NCBI GenBank assembly: GCA_017548065.1
Contig: JAFYNQ010000004.1
Coordinates: 40,553 to 104,552 of the forward strand
Direction: 5' to 3'
Origin: Oscillospiraceae bacterium
GTDB taxonomy: Bacteria; Bacillota; Clostridia; Oscillospirales; Oscillospiraceae
Length of the DNA stretch: 64,000 bases
The notes below the pieces were generated by a model, which worked only from the letters and a program-made list of their open reading frames with translations, did no database searches and was not told the origin of the DNA. A program made the translations under genes and the position numbers. This document shows, one piece after another, positions 54,040 to 62,087 of this stretch (within the stretch, counting starts at the first letter, position 1; each line of letters opens with the position of its first letter).

Positions 54040-54067
54040 AAAAGTGTGTATGGAAAAGTGTGTATGG
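54040..54067 (+). repeat. Perfect 14-bp tandem repeat
   Basis: AAAAGTGTGTATGG occurs twice head to tail, ending two bases before the -35 of the EamA promoter. Two more GTGTGTA copies lie at 53999-54005 and 54011-54017. Confidence 0.7.
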
Positions 54068-54069
54068 TA

Positions 54070-54098
54070 TTGAGAATACATTCTATTTGTGATATGAT
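54070..54098 (+). promoter_or_regulatory. Promoter of the EamA-type gene
   Basis: TTGAGA (54070-54075), 17-base spacer, TATGAT (54093-54098), with extended TGA. The same unit is repeated at 54751-54779. Confidence 0.65.
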
Positions 54099-54601
54099 AA
54101 AAACAGTTAGACAAACTTGAATTTTTGGAGATGATATTGTATGTGGTTTGTACTCGCATTACTGTCTGCAATATTTGCAGCACTTACATCTATATTGGCG
54201 AAGGTAGGTATAGAAGGCGTTAACTCAAATCTTGCAACAGCAATAAGAACCGTTGTTGTAGTTGTTATGGCTTGGGGAATGGTTTTCCTCACGAATGCAC
54301 AAAATGGAATTGCTGAAATAAGTAAACGGAGTTGGTTGTTTCTTGTTCTATCGGGATTGGCAACGGGAGTCTCGTGGCTTTGTTATTATAAGGCATTACA
54401 GTTGGGTGATGCATCCAAAGTTGTTCCAATTGACAAGTTAAGTGTTGTAATCACGTTGATTTTGGCGTTCGTGTTTTTACACGAACAGTTTACAATGAAA
54501 TCGTTGATAGGTTGTATAATTATTGGAATTGGAACTATGGTAATGGTTCTTTAAATCCTTTATCAAACAGTTCGATAAATTCCAATTTGTCTAACTGTTT
54601 T
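54099..54601. mobile_element. Inverted-repeat-bounded cassette carrying an EamA gene
   Basis: AAAACAGTTAGACAAA at 54099-54114 is repeated exactly in inverted order at 54586-54601. The match extends to about 25 bases with two mismatches toward the gene. The ~500-bp unit is A+T-richer than the surrounding chromosome and carries only a short DMT-type gene, with no transposase. It may be a non-autonomous element or gene cassette. An alternative is a giant stem serving as terminator or processing site of the EamA transcript. A partial third copy of the inner repeat (GATAAATTCCAA) lies at 54671-54682. Confidence 0.5.
54141..54554 (+). CDS. EamA/DMT-superfamily small membrane transporter
   Basis: 137 residues with four membrane segments, a half-length member of the drug/metabolite transporter superfamily. 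Such proteins pair up to form a carrier. The DMT pattern is visible in WFVLALLSAIFAALTSILAKVGIEGVNS and in LSGLATGVSWLCYYKALQLGDASKVVPIDKLSVV. Codon use is A+T-rich (many TTA, ATA, GTT codons) unlike the genes before 53730, suggesting acquisition. GGAGATGATATT lies before ATG 54141. It sits between long inverted repeats. The substrate is unknown. Confidence 0.85.
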   Translation: MWFVLALLSAIFAALTSILAKVGIEGVNSNLATAIRTVVVVVMAWGMVFLTNAQNGIAEISKRSWLFLVLSGLATGVSWLCYYKALQLGDASKVVPIDKLSVVITLILAFVFLHEQFTMKSLIGCIIIGIGTMVMVL

Positions 54602-54610
54602 CGGTTTGAA

Positions 54611-54660
54611 TGTAGGGGCGACTATTAGTCGCCCGCGGGCGGCAGATTGCCGCCCCTACA
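54611..54660. repeat. 50-bp palindromic element with three hairpins
   Basis: Perfect terminal inverted repeats TGTAGGGGCG and CGCCCCTACA close the unit. Inside are GGCGACT-ATT-AGTCGCC, the palindrome GCCCGCGGGC, and GGCGGCA-GAT-TGCCGCC. The G+C content is far above the flanking DNA. I recall similar TGTAGGGGCG repeats between genes of gut Firmicutes, so it is likely a dispersed REP/MITE-type element. Confidence 0.7.
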
Positions 54661-54705
54661 ATACCGATTAGATAAATTCCAAGTAATCAGCAAAAACAAT
54701 TACAC

Positions 54706-54738
54706 AGCTGTCGGTGGGTCTCCACCGGCAGCTTTTTT
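54706..54738 (+). terminator. Second terminator of the patch
   Basis: AGCTGTCGGTGG / CCACCGGCAGCT stem with T run. It is similar in build to the one at 53956, and each is followed by the same type of promoter. Confidence 0.8.
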
Positions 54739-54750
54739 GCATTTGCCGTA

Positions 54751-54779
54751 TTGAGAATGTCTCTTTTTCGTGATATGAT
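54751..54779 (+). promoter_or_regulatory. Promoter of the gene at 54810
   Basis: TTGAGA (54751-54756), 17-base spacer, extended TGA-TATGAT (54774-54779). It starts with the same GTATTGAGAAT as the EamA promoter. Confidence 0.65.
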
Positions 54780-54809
54780 AGAAAAAACGTGTTTGCAAAG
54801 GAGGTAACA

Positions 54810-55169
54810 ATGAGAACTGCACTGATCATCCGAAAATTGGTAACCGCAAGCATCGCTTTGCTCATATTGCTGTATTTCGTACAGAAAACCACCAGCCCAA
54901 AAATCATTTTTGCTCCGTTTTTAATTTGTTCCCTTGCAAGCATCGGCAAAAATCTCGGACTACTGTTTAACCGGGAGAAAATCGCAAAATTTTTTGACTG
55001 GTTGTTCAAGGTCATCTTTTTCCTGGCTTGGTTCGCTTTCCTTATCGTTGCCTGTTATATTGCAGTAAGGGACGGCAATTACCAGATCATCCTCTTCTCC
55101 TTACCCTTTTGGGCAGGCGGACTCTTCTTTGCCAAACGAAAGCTGTTCAACAAAAAAGAGAATGCGTAA
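54810..55169 (+). CDS. Small membrane protein of unknown function
   Basis: 119 residues, with three or four hydrophobic segments (about 9-25, 30-47, 65-83, 89-107) and Lys-rich loops and tail. No family is recognised. ATG 54810 is fixed by AAAGGAGG six bases upstream. It has its own promoter of the duplicated type. A TraX-like gene follows after 34 bases and could be co-transcribed. Confidence 0.7.
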   Translation: MRTALIIRKLVTASIALLILLYFVQKTTSPKIIFAPFLICSLASIGKNLGLLFNREKIAKFFDWLFKVIFFLAWFAFLIVACYIAVRDGNYQIILFSLPFWAGGLFFAKRKLFNKKENA

Positions 55170-55203
55170 TCTGAACTGACCGTCAACGAACAACGTCACT
55201 TTG

Positions 55204-55956
55204 GTGTACCGCAATAAAAAAACATTAAATTCCAACGCTGTAAAGCTCATAGCCATTATTGCTATGACAATTGATCATATTGCCTGGATGGTATTTCCGG
55301 GATATCCCCACAGCTGGCTTCCTCTGCTTCTGCATACCATCGGTCGCATTACCTGCCCGATCATGTGCTACTTTATTGCAGAGGGCTACCACCACACAAA
55401 GAACATTTCCCGGTATACCTTCCGGCTGTTTGCGTTTGCTTTCATTTCCCATTTTGCCTACATATATGCTTCCGCAGATTTTGTGGATTGGCGCTCCTTC
55501 CTCCCCTTCTATTACGGCGGCATTCTGAATCAGACCAGTGTTATGTGGTCTCTTGCCTGGGGTCTGGTCATGCTCCGTGTTGCCGACAGTGAGAAAGTAA
55601 AGGAACCCCTGAAGCCCTTACTGATCATTCTCATCTGCCTGATCACCTTCCCCAGCGATTGGAGCTGTATCGCCAGTCTCTGCATCCTGGCTTTTGGCAC
55701 AAGCAGAGGAAATCTGAAAGTGCAGATGCTTTGGATGATTTTCTATGTTGCGTTGTATGCCGCCGTCTATGCCCTTGCCCTTGATTTAGTTTACGGACTT
55801 TTGCAAATGGCGGTCATTTTTGCGATCCCCGTTATTATGCTGTACAACGGAAAACGGGGACAAAACCAACGATTGAACGAAATCATGAAATACGCATTTT
55901 ATCTTTACTATCCCCTGCACCTTTTCCTGATTGGCTGGCTGCAATCCGGAAAATAA
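55204..55956 (+). CDS. TraX-family membrane acyltransferase-like protein
   Basis: About 250 residues and seven to eight membrane segments. The N-terminal NAVKLIAIIAMTIDHIAWMVFPG and GRITCPIMCYFIAEGYHHTKN are the TraX family signature; in the F plasmid TraX acetylates pilin, but chromosomal relatives are common in Clostridia and their targets are unknown. The start is uncertain: TTG 55201 or GTG 55204, neither with a clear ribosome site. A hairpin at 55981-56019 follows. Confidence 0.8.
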   Translation: MYRNKKTLNSNAVKLIAIIAMTIDHIAWMVFPGYPHSWLPLLLHTIGRITCPIMCYFIAEGYHHTKNISRYTFRLFAFAFISHFAYIYASADFVDWRSFLPFYYGGILNQTSVMWSLAWGLVMLRVADSEKVKEPLKPLLIILICLITFPSDWSCIASLCILAFGTSRGNLKVQMLWMIFYVALYAAVYALALDLVYGLLQMAVIFAIPVIMLYNGKRGQNQRLNEIMKYAFYLYYPLHLFLIGWLQSGK

Positions 55957-55980
55957 TGCGTTTAGCCCGCATTTTTCACT

Positions 55981-56019
55981 CTACCTGCGGTTTACTTCTC
56001 CCTACGAAACCGCCGGTAG
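55981..56019 (+). terminator. Hairpin after the TraX-like gene
   Basis: CTACCTGCGGTTT / AAACCGCCGGTAG stem with one mismatch, followed by TGTTGTTTCT. A moderate terminator. Confidence 0.55.
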
Positions 56020-56072
56020 GTGTTGTTTCTATGTTTGACAGGCTATACTGAATGCGAAAGGAGGCACACAAT

Positions 56073-56681
56073 ATGGATCAAACAAAAATCGGCAAATTCA
56101 TTGCCATGCGCAGAAAACATGTAAACCTTACCCAAATGCAGCTGGCAGAAAAGCTTGGGATCACTGACAAAGCTATCTCCAAGTGGGAGCGTGGCATTGC
56201 CATGCCCGATACAGCCATTATGCTTGAACTGTGCGATATTTTGAATATCACCGTAAATGAATTATTAAGTGGGGAGAAAATTGATATGGAAAACAACAAT
56301 CAGAGAAACGAACAGCTTTTGCTGGATATGGCAAAAGAATTGGAAGCAAAGAACAAAACCATCTGGACCTCCATGAGCGCCATTATGATCGTAAGCATAA
56401 TTGGTCTGCTGGCAGGCATTTTTATGGCTGCCTTTTTGATACCCGAGGGTATATGGCAGCTTGTCACGATTCTTGCTGTTTGTGCTGTATTTTTGATCCC
56501 TTGCTTCTATGCCCTGAAGCTGGAGGTCAGCGTGGGCGCTTACAAGTGCAAGGATTGCGGTCATGAGATCGTACCTACCTACACAGAGGCGCTGAACGCA
56601 ATGCACATGGGCTTTACCCGTTACCTGAAGTGCCCCAAGTGCAACAAGCGCACCTGGTGCAAAAAGGTGCTTAAGAAGTAA
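56073..56681 (+). CDS. XRE-type regulator with membrane segments and a zinc-ribbon-like tail
   Basis: 202 residues. A Cro/CI-type helix-turn-helix fills residues 1-65 (MQLAEKLGITDKAISKWERG). After a hydrophilic linker there are two membrane segments (about 107-128 and 133-153) and a C-terminal domain with Cys pairs CKDC and CPKC plus a late Cys, like a zinc ribbon. Similar HTH-plus-membrane proteins occur in Firmicutes, usually beside membrane or resistance genes. AAAGGAGG is 8 bases before ATG 56073. Targets are unknown; two membrane acyltransferase-type genes flank it. Confidence 0.85.
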   Translation: MDQTKIGKFIAMRRKHVNLTQMQLAEKLGITDKAISKWERGIAMPDTAIMLELCDILNITVNELLSGEKIDMENNNQRNEQLLLDMAKELEAKNKTIWTSMSAIMIVSIIGLLAGIFMAAFLIPEGIWQLVTILAVCAVFLIPCFYALKLEVSVGAYKCKDCGHEIVPTYTEALNAMHMGFTRYLKCPKCNKRTWCKKVLKK

Positions 56682-56713
56682 AATTCCCAATTTAGCGAAT
56701 AGATCACCATATA

Positions 56714-56741
56714 AAAGCCTTGCGCACAGCAAGGCTTTTTG
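56714..56741 (+). terminator. Terminator after the XRE-type gene
   Basis: AAAGCCTTGC / GCAAGGCTTT stem followed by T residues. Confidence 0.85.
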
Positions 56742-56907
56742 TTATATGGAATAAAAACCGCAAACCATTTGTATTTCCGTCCCACGGAGGGACTGTTTTT
56801 AGGGACTATGGATGATTCATCGGTTTTTTGGGGGTTGCTCCATTGACAACGGGTGCGGTCTGTGGTATATGTATGGCAGATCATTTAAGCAGAGAGGATG
56901 TTTATTT

Positions 56908-57981
56908 ATGGCAGGTATTGCGGATGGTCGCAGGAAGCTTCATTTGGAGCTTTTGCGGGTTATTGCCATTATTCTTGTTTTATTCCATCACACCGAATGG
57001 CGCGGCTTTATGCTTTTTCTATATTGTGACGGATTAAAAAGCGATATTTACTTATTTATGTCCATCGCCTGTGAAATTGCTGTGCCTGTTTTCTTTATGA
57101 TTTCCGGCGCTTTGCTGCTAAAAAAAGACGATCGTATTAAAAACATCTTATTAAAACGGCTTCCCCGTTTTATTTTTGTTCTGTTTGCCATTTCCGCAAT
57201 TTATTATATTTACGATGTGCTGTTTAACGAAAAGGCATGGGGCGGCTTCATGGGAATCCTGAATGCCTTTATGAACAATGCTGCATCCGGCGCTTTGTGG
57301 TATATGTATCACTATATCGCCCTGATCATGATGCTTCCCTTTTTAAGAAGCATTGTAAAAAACGCAACAAAGCAGCACTATCTGTACTTGATCGCCCTCA
57401 ATCTTTTCCTCGTAGGAATCTTACCCATGCTCTCTTTCTTCCTGACCGACGGAAAATATTATTTTATCAACACATTTAATGTTGTGCTGGCAACTACCAT
57501 GTCCTTCTTTTTCTTCCTTATGGGACACTTCTTTGAAAATGTTCTGGATGAAGATTTTTACAACATTAAAAATTGCGCTCTGCTGTCCGCTGCGGCGTTG
57601 GTGGCCATCATCGCCTGTGTTTTTCTAACACAGAAATGGGTTCCGCTGCGCGGTTTTGCCGACAGCACATCCAAAGGCTTCCATTATACACTGGTTGCTC
57701 TTCCCACATTTGCAATATACGCATGGGCAAAATTCCTTTTCAAAAATATAACCGTATCCAAGTGGGTAGCCGCCACCATTTCACAATTTGGTCAATGTAC
57801 CTTTGGCATTTATCTTTTTGAAAGAATATTAAGAGAGCAAACAATGTTTATTTTCACATGGCTTGACAGTTACCTTCCAACCATGGTTTCCTGTTGCATC
57901 TGGGTCGTAGCGATCGTAATCATCGGCACCGGCTTTATGTCCATACTGAAACTGATTCCGGGTGTTAAAAAACTTATCTAA
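56908..57981 (+). CDS. Acyltransferase 3 family membrane protein
   Basis: 357 residues, about ten membrane segments. The start of the domain, HLELLRVIAIILVLFHHTEWRG, carries the family's HH motif; FFMISGALLLKK follows, and the C-terminal FGIYLFERI is also typical. Such enzymes acetylate surface sugars or lipids. ATG 56908 with AGAGAGG upstream is used; the longer frame from 56812 lacks a good ribosome site. A hairpin GTCCC/GGGAC at 56779-56793 lies in the leader. Base composition is A+T-richer than the housekeeping genes. Confidence 0.85.
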   Translation: MAGIADGRRKLHLELLRVIAIILVLFHHTEWRGFMLFLYCDGLKSDIYLFMSIACEIAVPVFFMISGALLLKKDDRIKNILLKRLPRFIFVLFAISAIYYIYDVLFNEKAWGGFMGILNAFMNNAASGALWYMYHYIALIMMLPFLRSIVKNATKQHYLYLIALNLFLVGILPMLSFFLTDGKYYFINTFNVVLATTMSFFFFLMGHFFENVLDEDFYNIKNCALLSAAALVAIIACVFLTQKWVPLRGFADSTSKGFHYTLVALPTFAIYAWAKFLFKNITVSKWVAATISQFGQCTFGIYLFERILREQTMFIFTWLDSYLPTMVSCCIWVVAIVIIGTGFMSILKLIPGVKKLI

Positions 57982-58022
57982 AAAGAACAATCACTTTTTG
58001 CAAAATTTCAGGAGGCGGTTTT

Positions 58023-58583
58023 ATGGCTGACTATCTTGTTCTGGTAAACGGCGAGCATCGGTTGCCGGAGGGCTATGAAAATACGGTGGAGCTGGTTACG
58101 GTGAAGAACTGTATTGGCAATGCGTACACCGTTGAAAAGAAGACCTATGAGGCTTTTTGCCGCTTGCGTGAGGATCTTTTGGCGCATGACGGCATCCAGG
58201 CAGAGCTGATCTCTTCCTATCGCACCATCGCCCAGCAGCAAGGCTCTTTTGATAACTATTTAAACAAATTCGGTCTGGAGTATGCCAACAAATATGTGGC
58301 AAAGCCGGGTCATTCCGAGCATCACACAGGGCTTGCTATTGATGTGGGTATTTTGCATGAGGGCAAGGTGCTGTATATTATTGAAGACCTGATGTCCGTT
58401 GACCATCTGTTCCAGGTGATCCACAAAAAGCTTCCCAAATATGGCTTTATTTTGCGCTATCCCAAGGATAAGCAGGCTGTCACCAAAATCGGCTACGAGC
58501 CCTGGCATTTCCGCTACATTGATTCCCCGGAAATTGCCACGCAGATCGCAGAGCAAGGTATTTGCTTTGAAGAGTATTTTTAA
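58023..58583 (+). CDS. VanY-type D,D-/L,D-carboxypeptidase domain protein (M15B)
   Basis: 186 residues. The M15 zinc peptidase motifs are all present: SSYRTIAQQQ near residue 63, PGHSEHHTGLAIDVG near 94 and EPWHFRYID near 160. Family enzymes remove the last D-Ala from peptidoglycan stem peptides. No signal peptide or membrane anchor is seen from ATG 58023, which has AGGAGGCGG just upstream, so either it is cytosolic or export uses another route. No van resistance genes are nearby. Confidence 0.88.
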   Translation: MADYLVLVNGEHRLPEGYENTVELVTVKNCIGNAYTVEKKTYEAFCRLREDLLAHDGIQAELISSYRTIAQQQGSFDNYLNKFGLEYANKYVAKPGHSEHHTGLAIDVGILHEGKVLYIIEDLMSVDHLFQVIHKKLPKYGFILRYPKDKQAVTKIGYEPWHFRYIDSPEIATQIAEQGICFEEYF

Positions 58584-58589
58584 TTCCAC

Positions 58590-58622
58590 CCCCGGAAACG
58601 TAAAGTTTCCGGGGAATTTTAT
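58590..58622 (+). terminator. Terminator after the VanY-type gene
   Basis: CCCCGGAAAC / GTTTCCGGGG stem with AATTTTATT. Confidence 0.85.
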
Positions 58623-58650
58623 TGACCGGCGCTTATTCTTGTGCTATGCT
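58622..58650 (+). promoter_or_regulatory. Promoter of the M81 peptidase gene
   Basis: TTGACC (58622-58627), 17-base spacer, TATGCT (58645-58650). Confidence 0.6.
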
Positions 58651-58679
58651 TGTTTTATGAAAGTCAGGAGGTGTCTTGT

Positions 58680-60164
58680 ATGCGGATCGCCATTGGTGGT
58701 TTTTGTCATGAGACAAACTTTTTCAGTTATGTAACAGTAAGCTGTGAGGAGATGACCGCCTCCACCCGTGAAGGTACGGCGCTGATTGCCGGCTGTACCG
58801 GCGCACACAGCTATCTTGGCGGCTTTATTGACGAGGCAAAGGTGCAGGATGTGGAAGTGATCGGCACCTATTACATGAGCAGAAAGCCCTCCGGTCCTTG
58901 CGACCCGAAGGGTGTTGCCTACAGCCATCAGCGTTTGCCCCAGCTGCTTTGGGAGGCCTACCGGGAAGAACCCTATGACGGCATTGCGCTGTTCATGCAT
59001 GGCGGCGGTGCTGCAGAGGGTTTCCCCGACCCGGAAGGCACGATTCTGGAGGAGATCCGCAAAAAGCTGGGATATGACATTCCCATTGGCGTGGCGCTGG
59101 ATCTTCACGGCAACATCACAGAAAGAATGGTAAAAAACTGCAACCTGCTTATGGGCTGCAAGCACTACCCTCACATTGACGAATATGACGAGGGCAGAAT
59201 CATGTTCCGTCTGTTGGTAGAAAAAATCCGTGGTGGCTACCCCACCTACCAAAAGCTGATCCAGCTGCCCTGGCTTATGGTACCGGCAGAAGGTGTTACC
59301 ACCGCCGGCGCTGCCCACGATGTGCAGCAGCTTTGCATTGCAAGAGAAGCAGAAGACCCCGACCTTCTGCAGGCAAGCTTTTTCCAGGGTTTCCCCTATT
59401 CCGATGTGCCGGATTGCTGTGTCAGCGTGATCACTGTGGCAAAGACCCAGGAGTCCGCTGACCGCCAGGCTTCGGAGATCGCACACTATGCCTGGAGCCG
59501 CCGGGAGGATTTCACTGTTCCCAAGTATTCTGCGGAAAAAGCAGTGGATATCGCCCTCTCCATGGGTGAAGGTCCTATTCTCATCAACGAAAGCTCCGAC
59601 AACCCCGGCAGCGGTACACCCGGCGATGGCACTTATCTGCTTCGGGAGCTGCTACGCAGAGATATCCCCTCTGCCTACGGTTTTATTTATGATCCCGAAG
59701 TAGCAAACCAGGCGGCAGAAGCCGGTGTGGGGGCTACCATTTCCTGCCGTCTGGGCGGCAAGACCGATAAGCTGCACGGAGAACCAATTGAGATCAAAAA
59801 TGCCCTGGTGCGCTGTGTCAGCGACGGCAGCTTCGTGCAGCAGAACCGCATGGGACTCGGAAACAAGAACTGCCTGGGCACTACGGTCTGCCTTGTGGTT
59901 GGCAACGTGGAGATTGCCGTTGCCTCTTTCCGCACCCAAACCTTTGACGAAGGCCCCTTCGTCACCGCCGGTATCGTATGGCGAAACAAGCGGTTGCTGG
60001 CTTTAAAATCCGCCCAGCATTTCAAGGGCTGGTGGGCAGACAAAGTAAATGGCATCGTCGCCTGCGACTCCCCCGGTGTGGGCAGCGCAGACCTGACCAC
60101 CTTCCGGTTCAAGCTGGCAAATACCGACTATTATCCCCTGAAGGACGCACACTGGGAAGGATAA
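58680..60164 (+). CDS. M81-family metallopeptidase (MlrC-like)
   Basis: 494 residues. The N-terminal half has GGFCHETNFFS, MHGGGAAEGFPDPEG, ALDLHGNITERM and KHYPHIDEYDEG, with the His and Asp residues of the M81/MlrC metal site. The C-terminal MlrC domain follows, with DNPGSGTPGDGT. MlrC acts on microcystin breakdown products in sphingomonads; clostridial relatives have unknown amide or peptide substrates. ATG 58680 is fixed by CAGGAGG. It is a single transcription unit. Confidence 0.88.
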   Translation: MRIAIGGFCHETNFFSYVTVSCEEMTASTREGTALIAGCTGAHSYLGGFIDEAKVQDVEVIGTYYMSRKPSGPCDPKGVAYSHQRLPQLLWEAYREEPYDGIALFMHGGGAAEGFPDPEGTILEEIRKKLGYDIPIGVALDLHGNITERMVKNCNLLMGCKHYPHIDEYDEGRIMFRLLVEKIRGGYPTYQKLIQLPWLMVPAEGVTTAGAAHDVQQLCIAREAEDPDLLQASFFQGFPYSDVPDCCVSVITVAKTQESADRQASEIAHYAWSRREDFTVPKYSAEKAVDIALSMGEGPILINESSDNPGSGTPGDGTYLLRELLRRDIPSAYGFIYDPEVANQAAEAGVGATISCRLGGKTDKLHGEPIEIKNALVRCVSDGSFVQQNRMGLGNKNCLGTTVCLVVGNVEIAVASFRTQTFDEGPFVTAGIVWRNKRLLALKSAQHFKGWWADKVNGIVACDSPGVGSADLTTFRFKLANTDYYPLKDAHWEG

Positions 60165-60167
60165 AAC

Positions 60168-60215
60168 AAAAATGCTGTTAAGCCTTAATCTCACAAGGCT
60201 TAACAGCATTTTTTA
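60168..60215. terminator. Bidirectional terminator
   Basis: AAAAATGCTGTTAAGCCTT / AAGGCTTAACAGCATTTTTT stem between M81 and mnmG. Confidence 0.9.
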
Positions 60216-62087
60216 TTATTCTTTATTTTGCTCCAGCCAAATCAGCAGCACTGCCACATCAGAGGGGCTGACGCCGGAAATACGTCCGGCTTGTCCGATG
60301 GACACCGGGCGAATGGCCTCCAGCTTCTCTCTTGCCTCCAGGCGCAGACCGTGGATGGAACTGTAGTCAATATTTTGAGGCAGCAGTGTCTCCTCTTCCT
60401 TGCGGAACACCTCCACCTGCTTTTGCTGACGGGCCAGGTAGCCTGCATATTTCACCTGGATCTCCACCTCTGCGGTCACTGCTTCGGAAAGTGCAGAACG
60501 GTCGGGATCAAACGGTGCAATATCTTCGTAGGTCACCTGGGGACGGCGGAGCAGGTCTGCCAGGCGGGCAGAATTTGTCACCGGGGCAGATTCACGAGCT
60601 GCCAGCATACGGTTCAATTCTTCGGAAGCCGGAACGCCGCAGCTTTCCAACCGTGCCATTTCACGTCGGACAGCCTCGTATTTTGCCTCCACCTGTGCCA
60701 GCCTCTCGGGACTTACCAGTCCCACAGACGCACCAATGGCGGTCAGCCGCTGGTCGGCATTATCCTGGCGGTGCAGAAGGCGGTACTCGGAGCGGCTGGT
60801 CATAATGCGGTAAGGCTCTTCCGTGCCTTTTGTTACCAGGTCATCGATCAGCGTGCCGATATAGCTGGTATCACGGGTCAGCACCATGGGCGCTTTTCCC
60901 TGCACCTTCAACGATGCATTGATGCCTGCCACCAGTCCCTGGACAGCAGCCTCCTCGTAGCCGGAGCTGCCGTTGAACTGACCTGCGCCGTAAAGGCCGG
61001 AGACGGATTTTGTCTCCAGGGTGGGCAGCAGATGGGTGGGGTCTACGCACTCATACTCAATGGCATAGGCAGGGCGCATCATTTCCGCATTCTCAAGACC
61101 GGGAATGGTGCGCAGCATGGCCAGCTGCACATCCTCAGGAAGGCTGCTGGAGAAGCCCTGGATATACATCTCCTCCGTGTCCAATCCGCAAGGCTCTACA
61201 AACAGCTGGTGTCGCTCCTTTTCCGCAAAGCGGACGATCTTTGTCTCAATACTGGGACAGTATCGGGGACCGACACCGGAAATCGTGCCGTCATACATAG
61301 GACTACGGTGGAGATTCTCACGGATAATGCGGTGTGTCTCACTGTTAGTATAGGTGAGATAGCACACTGCGCAGTTCTCTGGGGTATGCTCTGTGCGGAA
61401 GGAGAAGGGCTCCGGCGTCTCGTCACCGGGCTGCAGCTCCATTTTGGAAAAATCAATGGAGCGGCGGTTCACACGGGGCGGTGTGCCGGTCTTGAATCGG
61501 CGCAAAGGCAAGCCCAGCCGACGAAGGTCATCAGCCAAGCCCAAAGATGCGTGCATGCCGTCAGGACCGGAAGGCACAACAGACTCACCGATAACAATGG
61601 TACTGTCCAAAAATGTGCCGGTGGCAATGATCACCGCTTTGGCGCTATACTCTGCGCCCAGCTGGGTGCGGACACCGGTAACAGCCCCATTTTCTGTGAG
61701 AATGCCGGTGATCTGCGCCTGCTTCAGCTCCAGGTTTTCCTGCTTTTCCAGGGTGTGCTTCATCACCTGCTGGTACTTTCTGCGGTCAGCCTGGGCACGA
61801 AGGGAGTGAACAGCAGGTCCTTTGCCTCGGTTCAGCATGCGGTACTGGATGCAGGCTTTGTCTGCAGCAATACCCATTTCTCCGCCCAAGGCATCCAACT
61901 CACGCACAAGGTGTCCCTTGCCGGTGCCGCCAATGGCAGGATTGCAGGGCATATTGCCCACCGCATCCATATTGATGGTAAACAGAATGGTGTGCAGCCC
62001 CAATCGGGCAGCGGCCAGGGCAGCTTCAATGCCTGCGTGACCGGCGCCGATGACAGCTACATCACAATCTCCTGCATGATATGTCAT
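60216..62087 (-). CDS. mnmG: tRNA uridine-5-carboxymethylaminomethyl modification enzyme MnmG (GidA)
   Basis: 623 residues, normal length. FAD-binding [17 protein letters not shown] is at the N-terminus; family signatures are [22 protein letters not shown] and [18 protein letters not shown]. With MnmE it modifies the wobble uridine of several tRNAs. The usual partner mnmE is not adjacent. Its start overlaps the trmB stop by four bases (ATGA), so both tRNA-modifying enzymes are translated from one message. Confidence 0.97.
   Translation of the reverse strand: MTYHAGDCDVAVIGAGHAGIEAALAAARLGLHTILFTINMDAVGNMPCNPAIGGTGKGHLVRELDALGGEMGIAADKACIQYRMLNRGKGPAVHSLRAQADRRKYQQVMKHTLEKQENLELKQAQITGILTENGAVTGVRTQLGAEYSAKAVIIATGTFLDSTIVIGESVVPSGPDGMHASLGLADDLRRLGLPLRRFKTGTPPRVNRRSIDFSKMELQPGDETPEPFSFRTEHTPENCAVCYLTYTNSETHRIIRENLHRSPMYDGTISGVGPRYCPSIETKIVRFAEKERHQLFVEPCGLDTEEMYIQGFSSSLPEDVQLAMLRTIPGLENAEMMRPAYAIEYECVDPTHLLPTLETKSVSGLYGAGQFNGSSGYEEAAVQGLVAGINASLKVQGKAPMVLTRDTSYIGTLIDDLVTKGTEEPYRIMTSRSEYRLLHRQDNADQRLTAIGASVGLVSPERLAQVEAKYEAVRREMARLESCGVPASEELNRMLAARESAPVTNSARLADLLRRPQVTYEDIAPFDPDRSALSEAVTAEVEIQVKYAGYLARQQKQVEVFRKEEETLLPQNIDYSSIHGLRLEAREKLEAIRPVSIGQAGRISGVSPSDVAVLLIWLEQNKE

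Noticed and set aside
53824-54183. Minus-strand frame of 119 codons across the repeat patch
   Set aside because: I wondered about an integrase C-terminal remnant because of the His/Thr-rich translation. But it runs through the rubrerythrin remnant, a terminator, GTGTGTA repeats and a promoter, and no recombinase motif is visible.
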